In this document: piece by piece, positions 51,668 through 60,399 of the stretch | Layout of the letters: the number at the start of each line of letters is the position of its first letter | How positions within the stretch are numbered: position 1 is the first letter of the stretch | Made by a program: the position numbers and the translations under genes | The notes under the pieces: model-generated | Told to the model about the DNA's origin: nothing | Database searches by the model: none | What the model saw: only the letters and a program-made list of their open reading frames with translations | From: Candidatus Thiosymbion sp. | GTDB taxonomy: Bacteria > Pseudomonadota > Gammaproteobacteria > Chromatiales > Chromatiaceae | Reading direction: 5' to 3' | DNA length: 64,000 bases | NCBI GenBank assembly: GCA_018435665.1 | Contig: JAHDND010000013.1 | Span: forward strand, 1 to 64,000

Positions 51668-52327
51668 GTGACCCACTTCATCCCGCGATTGCAGCCCCGT
51701 CCGGTGGCGCGATGCCCCGGCCTCCTCAAGGTCAAAGGGGTTAGCCGCTGGCCCGGCATGCTGATGGCGGCCCTCTGCCTGGCCCTCAGCAGCCAGACGG
51801 CCGGCGCCGGCGAGCCGTGGACGGCGCCCCTGGCGGGGGGCGGACAGCTACAGGTCGACCCCCGCACCCATCAACCCCTTATCAGCCGTGGCGGCCAGCA
51901 GACACAACTCTGGGACGGCGTCCACCGCCTGCAAGACGGTTCCGTCATCCTGGTGCAGGAAGGTCGCGTGGTGCCGCGGCAGGATATGCTCAACCCGCCA
52001 TCGACGACGGAGGAAGCGGACGATGCTGGCCCCACGGCCACCCCTGCAACCCCTGCCAGCCCCATCACCCCAGCCACTTCCTCGCACACCGGTCCCCTGG
52101 CGGGGACGCCGCCCTGCGAGCAGTTGGTCGAGAAGGTCTGTGGCCAGGAGATCGTGTGCTGGAGCAAGCCGGCCTGCGCGGCCGCCCGCCAGTTACGTGC
52201 CATGGATCATGAGGAACTGCTCACCGGCGCCAATCCGGGCCAAGGCACCCAGACCGGCACCCAATGTCTCGAGGCCCTGAAGAACGGCTATTTTTCACCC
52301 TGTGCCTCCCAACCCTCGCCACCTTGA
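51668..52327 (+). CDS. Exported hypothetical protein
   Basis: The product has a hydrophobic signal segment (MLMAALCLALSSQTAGAGE) and a short domain with LQVDPRTHQPLISRGGQQTQLWDG and ILVQEGRVVPRQ. A Thr/Pro/Ser-rich linker and a Cys-rich C-terminus (CEQLVEKVCGQEIVCWSKPAC) follow, suggesting disulfide bonds in the periplasm. The frame opens at 51590. GTG 51668 with AGAGGA upstream is my preferred start; the ATG just before MLMAAL is another possibility. No family recognised. Confidence 0.6.
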   Translation: MTHFIPRLQPRPVARCPGLLKVKGVSRWPGMLMAALCLALSSQTAGAGEPWTAPLAGGGQLQVDPRTHQPLISRGGQQTQLWDGVHRLQDGSVILVQEGRVVPRQDMLNPPSTTEEADDAGPTATPATPASPITPATSSHTGPLAGTPPCEQLVEKVCGQEIVCWSKPACAAARQLRAMDHEELLTGANPGQGTQTGTQCLEALKNGYFSPCASQPSPP

Positions 52328-52358
52328 GTTGAGGATTCCATCACCGTTCCTCTCAGGT

Positions 52359-52386
52359 GTCATAGCCATTACCCATCAGGTTTCGG
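52359..52386 (+). repeat. Dispersed intergenic repeat, copy 7 (forward)
   Basis: GTCATAGCCATTACCCATCA then GGTTTCGG is a degraded forward copy. It lies in the convergent gap between the exported protein gene and the LD-carboxypeptidase gene. Confidence 0.4.
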
Positions 52387-52434
52387 TTAACCCGGCTCGG
52401 GTAACATCCGCGTCTCGTCCCTGGTCCCTGGTCC

Positions 52435-53604
52435 TCAGGCCAAGGTCTGGTCGATCCGCCAATCACCCGGGCCGAAGTGCAGGCTGGCGAGAGCCCCGTT
52501 GATCAGCATGAGTTGCGGGGGCAGATGGCCGATGTCGAGGTCGTAGAGGACGGGGATGTCCAGATCACCCAGGGCATTGAGCAGGGCATCGCGCTGAGAG
52601 AAGCCCGCGACGGCCGTCGCGGCCGTGCGACCGATGAGGACGGCATTGGCGACATCGAACCAGCCGGCCAGGCGCAGGTGGTGCAAGGCCCGGCAATACT
52701 GGGCGGTATTGTAGTCGCAGTTGTCGAGATAAAGCAGCAGGCCCTCATGGGCGTAGAGGCTGGCGAAGCGCCGGAGATCCCCGTAGGCCGAGCCGGCCAG
52801 CATGCCGATCACGTCCAGGGTGCCGCCGATCAGCCGCCCGCTGACCTCCAGACGGTAGGCCGGCTGCTGCTCATGACCCAGGCATTGCCAGCGGACGGGG
52901 GCGGTGCGGTCGAAGTGGGTGATGTCCGGGGGGAGTTGCGCCCAATCACTGTCATGGGGCTGATAGAGGTCCGCGGCCCGCTGGGAAAAGGTCGCCCCCG
53001 GCGCCAGGGTCACCACCTCCTGCCAATGGGCCAGCCCGGGGGCCGTGGGGTTGACGGGGCACTCCCAGAGATTGGTGCCGGACAGGGTGGCGATGCCGGT
53101 CAAGAGGGTATAGGGGAGCATGAAGGTGCTCAGATCCGAATAGCCAAGGACCCACTTGGGCGGGGCCTCGGCCAGGGCCGCGAAGTCCAGCCAGGGCAGG
53201 AGGTCGATCAGGAGTTCCCCGCCATCGGGGGGAAAGACCGCGGCGATGGCGGGGTCGAACAGCATGCCTTGCAGCTCCGCCGCCCGTTCCGCCGCCGGGG
53301 CGCTGAGGAGGCCCTCACCCCAGAGGCAGCGCCCCTCCCGGTAGCGATAACCCAGGGCGTTGAGAGTCTCGTAGGCACAGTCCATGCGTGGCCTGAGCGC
53401 CGCCTTGACCCCAGCCGAGGGGGAGGTGATACCCAGCAGATCGCCCTCCTGGAGGGGGGGCGGGAAGCGGATCGGCTTGGCCGTCATCGCCTGGGACTGG
53501 GCGCCACAGGCCGCCAGTCCGACGCCCAGACCGACGGCGCCGGTGGCGCCACCCAGGGTGGTCAACCCCGCCAGGTGCAGAAAATGGCGTCTATCCACTT
53601 TCAC
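52435..53604 (-). CDS. LD-carboxypeptidase (peptidase S66 family), Tat-exported
   Basis: S66 peptidases remove the terminal D-Ala from muramoyl tetrapeptides in peptidoglycan recycling. The nucleophile region VLGYSDLSTFMLPYTLLTG, the FPPDGGELLIDLLPWLDF segment and the C-terminal DLDIGHLPPQLML segment fit the family. The N-terminus has a twin-arginine signal (MKVDRRHFLHLAGLTTLGG) followed by GLAACG, which could be a lipobox. Export by Tat, perhaps with lipid anchoring, is unusual for LdcA, which is normally cytosolic. It would put the enzyme in the periplasm. Confidence 0.85.
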   Translation of the reverse strand: MKVDRRHFLHLAGLTTLGGATGAVGLGVGLAACGAQSQAMTAKPIRFPPPLQEGDLLGITSPSAGVKAALRPRMDCAYETLNALGYRYREGRCLWGEGLLSAPAAERAAELQGMLFDPAIAAVFPPDGGELLIDLLPWLDFAALAEAPPKWVLGYSDLSTFMLPYTLLTGIATLSGTNLWECPVNPTAPGLAHWQEVVTLAPGATFSQRAADLYQPHDSDWAQLPPDITHFDRTAPVRWQCLGHEQQPAYRLEVSGRLIGGTLDVIGMLAGSAYGDLRRFASLYAHEGLLLYLDNCDYNTAQYCRALHHLRLAGWFDVANAVLIGRTAATAVAGFSQRDALLNALGDLDIPVLYDLDIGHLPPQLMLINGALASLHFGPGDWRIDQTLA

Positions 53605-53727
53605 CGCCTCTGAGACGCTTGCGAAAAATTCCGTTTCTGGTCAGTCAAAGACGTGCTATTCCTTTGTAATTCAAATGCCAAGAAGCCTGATCAGAAGTTT
53701 TTTCACAGCCTCTGAGGCCACCTCACA

Positions 53728-54525
53728 TCAATCTCTCTTCCTCGCCAGGGCCAGGCCGGCGATGATCACCGCCAGGGAGACGAAGAGCAGGATCAGGGAG
53801 GCCAGGGCATTGATCTGGGGCGAGACGCCCAGGCGGACGCTGGAATAGACCACCATGGGCAGGGTGGTGGAGGCGGGACCGGCGACGAAGCTGGCGATGA
53901 CCAGGTCGTCCAGGGACAGGGTGAAGGCCAGCAGCCAGGCGGAGAGCAGGGCCGGGGCGATGAGGGGCAGGGTGATGCGCAGGTAGACCACGAGGGGCCG
54001 GGCGCCCAGGTCCATGGCCGCCTCCTCCAGGGAGCGGTCCATCTGCGCCAGGCGGGCGCGGATGACCACGGTGGCATAGGCCATGCTGAAGGTGATGTGG
54101 GCGATGGTGATGGTGGTGAAGCCGCGACCGTCTGGCCAGCCGATGCCGTGCTGCATGGCGACGAACAGCAGCAGCAGGGACAGACCGACGATGACCTCAG
54201 GCATGACCAGGGGGGCGGTGAGCAACAACTCGAAGCCCCCGCGACCCCGGAACCGCCCCCCCCGGACCAGGGCCATGGCCGCCAGGGTGCCGAGGACCGT
54301 GGCCAGGGTGGCGTTGACCGTGGCGATACGGATGCTGAGCCAGGCGGCATCGAGGATCTGGGTATTATTCAGGAGTTCGCCATACCAGTGGGTGGAGAAA
54401 CCGCCCCAGACGGTCACCAGGCGCGAGGCGTTGAAGGAGTAGACGACCAGCAGCAGCACCGGCACGTAGAGGAAGGCGTAGCCAAAGGCCAGCAGGCTGT
54501 AGAGTGGCCAGCGCCGGCGCTTCAT
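53728..54525 (-). CDS. potC: Polyamine ABC transporter permease PotC/PotI
   Basis: Inner-membrane permease with six predicted spans. It starts MKRRRWPLYSLLAFGYAFLY and has the permease (EAA-like) loop DRSLEEAAMDLGARP that meets the ATPase, and the ISFVAGPGSTTLP-like IASFVAGPASTTLP segment seen in PotC/PotI. GGAGGAACG lies ahead of the ATG at 54525, and the gene overlaps potB by four bases. It is last in the potF-potA-potB-potC operon. Confidence 0.93.
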   Translation of the reverse strand: MKRRRWPLYSLLAFGYAFLYVPVLLLVVYSFNASRLVTVWGGFSTHWYGELLNNTQILDAAWLSIRIATVNATLATVLGTLAAMALVRGGRFRGRGGFELLLTAPLVMPEVIVGLSLLLLFVAMQHGIGWPDGRGFTTITIAHITFSMAYATVVIRARLAQMDRSLEEAAMDLGARPLVVYLRITLPLIAPALLSAWLLAFTLSLDDLVIASFVAGPASTTLPMVVYSSVRLGVSPQINALASLILLFVSLAVIIAGLALARKRD

Positions 54526-55493
54526 CGTTCCTCCTCCAGGCGCGATTGCCAGCGCTGGAGGGCGACGAAGGGCACCACCAGCAGGGCCAGCAGGACCAGG
54601 GCCAGGGCCGAGGCCAGGGGCCAGTCCTTGTTGGAGAAGAACTCCGTCCACAACATCCGCCCGACCATTAGGGAATCCGGCCCGCCCAGCAGGTCGGGGA
54701 TGACGAACTCGCCCACCACCGGGATGAAGACCAGCAGGCTGCCCGCCAGGATGCCCGGCAGGGACAGGGGCAGGGTGACACGCAGGAAGGCGCGCCAGGG
54801 CCGGCAGCCCAGATCCGCCGCCGCCTCCAGCAGGGTCATGTCCAGCCGGCTGAGATTGGCGTAGAGGGGCAGGACCATGAAGGGCAGGTAAGAATAGACG
54901 ACGCCGATGTAGACCGCCGTCTGGGTGTGAAGGATGGTCAGGGGTTCGTCGATCAGCCCCAGGGCGAGGAGAAAATTGTTGAGCAGGCCGTTGCCCTTGA
55001 GGATGCCGATCCAGGCATAGACCCGGATGAGGAAGGAGGTCCAGAAGGGCAGGATGATCATCATCAGCAGAGGCACGCGCCAGCGTTCCGGCGCGGTGGC
55101 GATGGCATAGGCCATGGGGTAGCCGATGAGCAGGCAGCCGAGGGTGCTGACCAGGCCAACCCACAGGGAATTGAGGAAGGCGGCGCGATAGAGTTCGTCC
55201 TCCACCACCAGGGCGTAGTTGCCGAGATTGAGACGGACCTGAAGCACCGCCTCGTCCACCCATTCGGTGAGGGCGGTGTAGGGCGGCTGGGCGATCTGCG
55301 GCTCCGCCAGGCTGATCTGGAAGACGATGACGAAGGGCAGGAAGAAGAACAGCAGCAGCCAGAAATAGGGCAGACCGATGTTCACCCAGCGCCCAGGCTG
55401 CCAGCGCGAACCTAGCCAACGACGCAGGCGCCTATCACCGTGGATCGGGGCCGGGAAGCCGACCTCGCCTTCTCCAGCCGCTGTCTGGGTCAT
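54522..55493 (-). CDS. potB: Polyamine ABC transporter permease PotB/PotH
   Basis: Companion permease with spans beginning FWLLLFFFLPFVIVFQISLAE. It has FLNSLWVGLVSTLGCLLIGYPMAYAIA (read in part), PFWTSFLIRVYAWIGILKGNG and the EAA-like loop MTLLEAAADLGCRPWRAF. All are typical of PotB/PotH. ATG 55493 is preferred because GAGGGG lies six bases before it; ATG 55499 and 55520 are in frame. It pairs with potC by a four-base overlap. Confidence 0.93.
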   Translation of the reverse strand: MTQTAAGEGEVGFPAPIHGDRRLRRWLGSRWQPGRWVNIGLPYFWLLLFFFLPFVIVFQISLAEPQIAQPPYTALTEWVDEAVLQVRLNLGNYALVVEDELYRAAFLNSLWVGLVSTLGCLLIGYPMAYAIATAPERWRVPLLMMIILPFWTSFLIRVYAWIGILKGNGLLNNFLLALGLIDEPLTILHTQTAVYIGVVYSYLPFMVLPLYANLSRLDMTLLEAAADLGCRPWRAFLRVTLPLSLPGILAGSLLVFIPVVGEFVIPDLLGGPDSLMVGRMLWTEFFSNKDWPLASALALVLLALLVVPFVALQRWQSRLEEER

Positions 55494-55565
55494 GCTCATC
55501 CCCTCACCTGCTCTGGTCACCGGCCCCGCGGGACCAACGCCAGGACCTCGGGCCGAACCATCGGG

Positions 55566-56708
55566 CTACTCCGTCAACACCACGCCGCACACCGGTGACC
55601 AGGTCATGGTCACCTCCTGGTCCCAGGTCAGCATCTGCTCGGTACGCGGTTGCATGTTGGCCAAGGTCATGGTCACCACCTGGCTGGGCGACACGCGGAC
55701 ATGGAAGATGGAGACGTTGCCCAGATAGGCGATGTCCTCCACCCGGCCCGTGACCCGGTTATCGCCCGGGCCCTGGCACTCCGGGCACAGGCGCATCTTC
55801 TCCGGGCGGACGGCGACGGTGACCGGCGTGCCCAGGGACAAGGGTTGCAGGCAGCGCAAGCGCATGACCAGGTAATCATCCCCGGCGATCAGGATATCGT
55901 TGTCCTCGCGGCCAAAGACCTTGCCCTCGAAGAGGTTTACCGAGCCGATGAAACTCGCCACCATCCGGGAGTTGGGATACTCGTAGATCGCCCCTGGGGT
56001 GTCGACCTGGATGATCTGGCCGGCATCCATGACCGCGATGCGGCTGGACATGGTCATGGCCTCTTCCTGGTCGTGGGTGACGGTGACGAAGGTGATGCCG
56101 ATGCGCTCCTGAAGCTTGACCAGCTCGAACTGGGTATGGGTGCGCAGCTTCTTGTCCAGCGCCCCCAGGGGCTCATCCAGCAACAACAGCTTGGGGTGCT
56201 TGGCCAGGGAACGAGCCAGGGCGACGCGCTGGCGCTGGCCACCGGAGAGCTGGTCCGGCCGGCGCTTGCGCAGGTCGCCGATGTGCAGCAGATCGAGCAT
56301 CTCGCTCACTCGCTCGCCGCGCTCGGCCTTGGGCATCTTCTCCTGCCGCAGACCGAACTCGACGTTGGCCTCGACGCTCATGTGCGGGAAGAGGGCGTAG
56401 GACTGGAACATCATGTTCACCGGCCGGCGATAGGCGGGGATGTCGGTGACATCCACTCCATCGATCCAGATCCGCCCCTTGGTGGGGGTGTCCAGTCCGG
56501 CGAGCAGGCGCAGCAGGGTCGACTTGCCGCACCCCGACCCTCCCAGGAGGGAGAAGAACTCCCCCTGATAGATGTCCAGGCTGACATCATTAAGGGCATG
56601 GACCTCGCCAAAGTGGCGGCTCACCCCCGCGATGCGCACATAGGGCTTGGCGGTCGGGTCCTGCCAGGCCGCCAGGCTGGACTGATCGTTGGCGTCGTGA
56701 CTGGCCAT
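55566..56708 (-). CDS. potA: Polyamine ABC transporter ATP-binding protein PotA/PotG
   Basis: ATPase that powers polyamine uptake. It has Walker [17 protein letters not shown]-loop [14 protein letters not shown], signature [16 protein letters not shown], Walker [13 protein letters not shown] and the H-loop [14 protein letters not shown]-terminal TOBE-type regulatory domain has [12 protein letters not shown]. The 380-residue length is normal. It is placed between the binding protein and the permeases. Confidence 0.95.
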   Translation of the reverse strand: MASHDANDQSSLAAWQDPTAKPYVRIAGVSRHFGEVHALNDVSLDIYQGEFFSLLGGSGCGKSTLLRLLAGLDTPTKGRIWIDGVDVTDIPAYRRPVNMMFQSYALFPHMSVEANVEFGLRQEKMPKAERGERVSEMLDLLHIGDLRKRRPDQLSGGQRQRVALARSLAKHPKLLLLDEPLGALDKKLRTHTQFELVKLQERIGITFVTVTHDQEEAMTMSSRIAVMDAGQIIQVDTPGAIYEYPNSRMVASFIGSVNLFEGKVFGREDNDILIAGDDYLVMRLRCLQPLSLGTPVTVAVRPEKMRLCPECQGPGDNRVTGRVEDIAYLGNVSIFHVRVSPSQVVTMTLANMQPRTEQMLTWDQEVTMTWSPVCGVVLTE

Positions 56709-56728
56709 CGGCTCGGATCAGCGCCGCG

Positions 56729-57832
56729 TCAACGATTGGCCTTGAGACGGGTCCAGATGCGGTTGAGCTCGCGCATCTCCTTGTCGCTGGGCTCCTTGAG
56801 GGTAAAGAGCCGGGCCCGGGTCTCCGGGGAGGGGTAGATGCCCGGATCCAGACGCACCCCCTCGTCGAGGAACTCGGTCGCGGCCAGATTGGGATTGGCG
56901 TAGTTGACGTAATTGGAGGCGGCGGCGATGACCTTGGGATCGAGCAGATACTCGATGAAGGCCAGGCCCTGGGCCGGATTGGGGGCATCCTTGGGGATGG
57001 CCATGACGTCGACCCAGAGCACCGCGCCTTCCTTGGGCACCAGGTAGGCCACCTTGACCCCGTTACCCGCCTCCACGGCCTTGTCCCGCGCCTGCAAGAC
57101 ATCGCCGGAGTAACCCATGGCGACGCAGGTGTCGCCATTGGCCAGATCGCTGATGACCTGGGAGGTATGGAAATAGCGAATGAAGGGATGCACGGCCTTG
57201 ATCAGGTCCTGGACGGCCTGGAGGTCCTGCTTGTCGCGGCTGTTGGGGTTCTTGCCAAGGTAGGTCAAGGCGGCGGCGAAGACCTCGGTGGGGTCGTCGA
57301 AGAGGGTCAGGCCACAGCCGGCGAGCTTCTTGGCCTTTTCCGGATCGAAGACTAGGGCCCAACTCGCCACCGGTTCCTCGCCCAAGGCGGCCTTGACCTT
57401 GTCGACGTTGATACCCAGGCCGGTGGTGCCCCACATGTAGGGGACCAGGTACTGGTTACCCGGATCGATCGCTTGCAGGGATTTGAGAATCTCCGGGTCG
57501 AGGTTCTTCAGGCCCGGCAGCTTGGACTTGTCGAGGGGCTGATAGATGCCGGCCTTGATCTGGCGGGCGGCGAAGGGCAGCGCCGTAGGGAAGACCAGGT
57601 CGTAACCGCTGGAGCCCGCCAGCAGCTTGGCGTCCAGGATCTCGTTGCTATCGTAAAGGTCCAGCACCGCCCTGACCCCGGTGCGGGACTGGAAGCCGGA
57701 TAGGGTGTCCTCGGCGAAGTAGTCGTTCCAGTTATAGAGATGAACGACCTCCTCCGCCGCGCCCGCCGCCAGGGGGGCGGCCAGTGAGGCACAAAGAGCG
57801 GTCCAGGCTAACGACTTGACGAACTGACGCAT
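56729..57832 (-). CDS. potF: Periplasmic polyamine-binding protein PotF-like
   Basis: Extracellular binding protein of the polyamine transporter. From ATG 57832 (GGGAG upstream) it has a signal peptide (MRQFVKSLAWTALCASLAAPLAAGA). The family opening VVHLYNWNDYFAEDTL follows, then AGSSGYDLVFPT, VPYMWGTTGLGINVDKV and the C-terminal YVNYANPNLAATE. The motifs resemble the putrescine type (PotF) more than PotD, but the ligand cannot be settled by eye. The open frame continues far upstream but only this part is conserved. First gene of the operon. Confidence 0.93.
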   Translation of the reverse strand: MRQFVKSLAWTALCASLAAPLAAGAAEEVVHLYNWNDYFAEDTLSGFQSRTGVRAVLDLYDSNEILDAKLLAGSSGYDLVFPTALPFAARQIKAGIYQPLDKSKLPGLKNLDPEILKSLQAIDPGNQYLVPYMWGTTGLGINVDKVKAALGEEPVASWALVFDPEKAKKLAGCGLTLFDDPTEVFAAALTYLGKNPNSRDKQDLQAVQDLIKAVHPFIRYFHTSQVISDLANGDTCVAMGYSGDVLQARDKAVEAGNGVKVAYLVPKEGAVLWVDVMAIPKDAPNPAQGLAFIEYLLDPKVIAAASNYVNYANPNLAATEFLDEGVRLDPGIYPSPETRARLFTLKEPSDKEMRELNRIWTRLKANR

Positions 57833-58132
57833 GGCAAGGCTCCCCGTTGTAGACGGCGGCGAACAAAAACCGCTCGACCCGTCACGGGGCGGAGCGGCGG
57901 CGATGGTTATTGGTATACAACTCGGCATTCTGCCTGGCAGGGACGGCCCTGTCATCAGCACCGCCACCACAATTTTGCCAGGGTGGGCGGCCCGCCAACC
58001 GCCGGTACCCAGGCCGGAGTAAAACAATAATCCCTGCCCCGACCCGCGGGCCTTGGGATAAACTGTATTCCTCCTCCCCATCCAGGGACAAAAACTGAAT
58101 AAATCACGGCAACACCGCCGCGGAGGAAGACG
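57833..58132. promoter_or_regulatory. Divergent potF/OmpA-gene region with a palindromic operator candidate
   Basis: The 300-bp gap lies between divergent genes. TTGGTATACAA at 57910-57920 is a near-palindrome like the TTGTATACAA sites bound by FCD-type GntR regulators, about 80 bases upstream of potF. Upstream of the + gene is GGAGGA before ATG 58133. A weak, degenerate match to the dispersed repeat (AAAAACTGA near 58090) is not counted as a copy. Confidence 0.35.
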
Positions 58133-60100
58133 ATGCCCGAAACCAAGCCTGCCTCGCCCTTGCGCACCTGGACCCTCATGCTGGCCGTCCTCACCATCGG
58201 CCTGATCGCCCTCCTGGCCTGGTATCACCAGCATACCCAGGCGCAACTGGAGGCTCATCAGGTGGAGATCCGCGCCAAGGGCGAGGCCCTTACCGCCTCC
58301 CAGATCGCGCACGCCGGCCTGCAGGAAAAGTTGGCCGGCGCCATCGACCAACACCAGGCCCGGGAGGCTAGTCTCCAGGAGCAGTTGGCGACCGCCATCG
58401 ACCAGCACAAGGCACGCGAGTCAGCCCTTAGCGGCGACCTCGACCAGGCGGCCAAGGCCCAGGAGGCGCTCAAGGCCAAGGCCCAAGCCCAGCAAGCCGA
58501 ACAGGCGGCCAACCTCGCCAGCCTGCGCGCCCAGTCCGAGGCCACCCAGGCCGACCTCCAGCAACAGCTCCAGGCGGCGGGTCAGGAGATCGAGACCCTC
58601 AAGGGTGAAATCGCCAAACTGCATCAGGCCGCCACCCAGGCCGCCGCCGACCATGAGGCCCACATCCTCCAGGTCACCGAGGACCTCACGGCCGAAGTGG
58701 TCAAGTACCGTACCCTGCTGGTGGGTAGCGAACCGGAGCGGGCAGCCTTGATGCAGACCTGGGAGCAGCGCGTCCAGGCGGCCCTCAGCGAGCTGATCGC
58801 GGCCCGCCAGACCATCGAGGTCGAGCGCGCCAATCTGGCCACCCTGGATCAGACCCTGACCCAGGCCAAGCAAAAGAACGAAGAGCTGAAGCAGGCCCTG
58901 AGCGCGGCGACCGTCAAGATCCAGACGACCGAGTCCGCCCTGGGTGAAGAGCGCGAGGCCCTGGCCAATCTCCGCCAGCAGCATGAGGCGGCCCTAACCA
59001 CCGCCGATGACAACCTCAAGGCCGCCGCCACCCGCCTGGAGGATGCCATCGCCACCCACAGCGCCCATAAGGGCGAGGCCGATGCCCTGATCGCCCAGCT
59101 CAATCAGCAGATCGAGGCCAATGCGGCCACTCACGCCGCGGAGATGAGTGAGGCCCGGGCACTCATCGCCCAGCTTCAGCAACAGCATGTGGTGGACGAG
59201 ACCACGCTCGCCGCCCGGAACACCGAAAAAGACGAGGCCGCGGACCTGATTGCCCAGCTTCAGCAACAGCACGAGGCGGATGAGGCCGCCCTGACCGGTC
59301 TGCGCGGCGAGCACGCAACCATCCGGGGTACCCTCGAACACACCCAGATGGCCCACGCCGGCGCCCAATCTGAACTCGAACGCCTGTCTCAGGAGGCGTC
59401 CCAGACCAAGGCCGCCTTGGCGGAGGAGCTGGCCGCGGCCCAGAACCGCATTACGACCCTCACCGCCGAGCTGGACGAGCAGGGACGGCAAGCGGAGGAG
59501 GCCCTGTCCAAGGCCAAGGAGGCCCTCGCCCAGGCCGAGGCCCAAGGCCAGCAATCGGCGGGGGAGATGGAGGCCCAGCGTAAAAAGCTGGTCACGGAAC
59601 TGGCCCAGGCAAAGGCCGAATTGGACAAGCAGCGCAAGCAGGCCGCGGAGGAACTGGCCGCGGCCCGCGCCAACGCCGACAAGGCCCAGCAACACCAACG
59701 GCAGGTCTGGACCCGGCTGATCGCCCTCGGCGGTCAGCCGTCGGATCAGGGCATCCTCCTGGCCCTGGCTGAGAAAGAGGTCCGCTTCCCGCCCGGTAAG
59801 GCGGTGCTCCCCGCCGGCCAGATCCCCAGCCTGGACGGCATCGCCGCCGCGCTGGTCGCCTTACCCGAGCTCAAGGTCCGTATCGAGGGCCATACCGACA
59901 GCTCCGGTCGCGACGAGACCAACCTCAGCCTCTCCCAGGCCCGGGCCGAGGCGGTGATGGCTGCCCTGATCGCCCGTGGCGTGGCCGCCGACCGCCTCAC
60001 CGCCGTTGGCCTGGGCAAGGAACGGCCCATCGCCAGCAACGACACCGCGGCCGGCCGTGCCCAGAACCGCCGCGTCGAGCTCTACGTCCTCGCGCCCTGA
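58133..60100 (+). CDS. Membrane-anchored coiled-coil protein with OmpA domain
   Basis: The 655-residue protein begins with one membrane span (residues about 13-32, TLMLAVLTIGLIALLAWY). About 500 residues of almost unbroken coiled coil (repeats such as LIAQLQQQHEADEAAL) follow. A C-terminal OmpA domain (about 545-655) has VRFPPGKAVLPAG, LKVRIEGHTDSSGRDETNLSLSQARAEAV (read in part) and GRAQNRRVELYV. Such a protein could bridge the inner membrane to peptidoglycan across the periplasm. Internal near-duplications in the coiled coil (two copies of LIAQLQQQH) suggest growth by repeat expansion. No partner genes are adjacent. Confidence 0.8.
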   Translation: MPETKPASPLRTWTLMLAVLTIGLIALLAWYHQHTQAQLEAHQVEIRAKGEALTASQIAHAGLQEKLAGAIDQHQAREASLQEQLATAIDQHKARESALSGDLDQAAKAQEALKAKAQAQQAEQAANLASLRAQSEATQADLQQQLQAAGQEIETLKGEIAKLHQAATQAAADHEAHILQVTEDLTAEVVKYRTLLVGSEPERAALMQTWEQRVQAALSELIAARQTIEVERANLATLDQTLTQAKQKNEELKQALSAATVKIQTTESALGEEREALANLRQQHEAALTTADDNLKAAATRLEDAIATHSAHKGEADALIAQLNQQIEANAATHAAEMSEARALIAQLQQQHVVDETTLAARNTEKDEAADLIAQLQQQHEADEAALTGLRGEHATIRGTLEHTQMAHAGAQSELERLSQEASQTKAALAEELAAAQNRITTLTAELDEQGRQAEEALSKAKEALAQAEAQGQQSAGEMEAQRKKLVTELAQAKAELDKQRKQAAEELAAARANADKAQQHQRQVWTRLIALGGQPSDQGILLALAEKEVRFPPGKAVLPAGQIPSLDGIAAALVALPELKVRIEGHTDSSGRDETNLSLSQARAEAVMAALIARGVAADRLTAVGLGKERPIASNDTAAGRAQNRRVELYVLAP

Positions 60101-60104
60101 GTTC

Positions 60105-60275
60105 TGGACATCGCCTTTCCGTTTTCGGCCTTGATGGGGAGGGCCGGGGACCTCGGGCGGAGGTGTCGACCGCAAGGATGCGGTCGCCAAGCCTACAGAA
60201 GCCTATCCAGGGTTTCCCCCGCCAAGGCGCCACCCGCCCCGGAGAAACCGAAAATTGAGGTGCGATGACTTGACC
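60105..60275. repeat. Dispersed intergenic repeat, copies 8 and 9 as an inverted pair (MITE-like)
   Basis: Copy 8 reads forward at 60105-60128 (ATCGCC then TTTCCGTTTTCGG). Copy 9 reads in reverse at 60248-60275 (CCGAAAATTGAGGTGCGATG then ACTTGACC), with the companion motif CCCCCGCC at 60215-60222. The roughly 170-bp unit bounded by inverted ends fills the gap between two genes and looks like a small non-autonomous element. The left flank GTTTTCGGCCTTGATGGGGA matches copy 3. Confidence 0.65.
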
Positions 60276-60399
60276 CCAGGTAGCGCCCGCCGGCCCGGAG
60301 CGACCGGGCCGATGAGCCCTTACCGCCCTCCCCCGGACCTCCGGTTGCCCCCGCCGTCCCTCCGCTCCCCCCTCCTCCGCCCTCACCCGAGTCGCCCCC

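Noticed and set aside
55650-56837. A 395-codon + strand open frame
   Set aside because: It is antisense to potA, whose ATPase motifs are intact.
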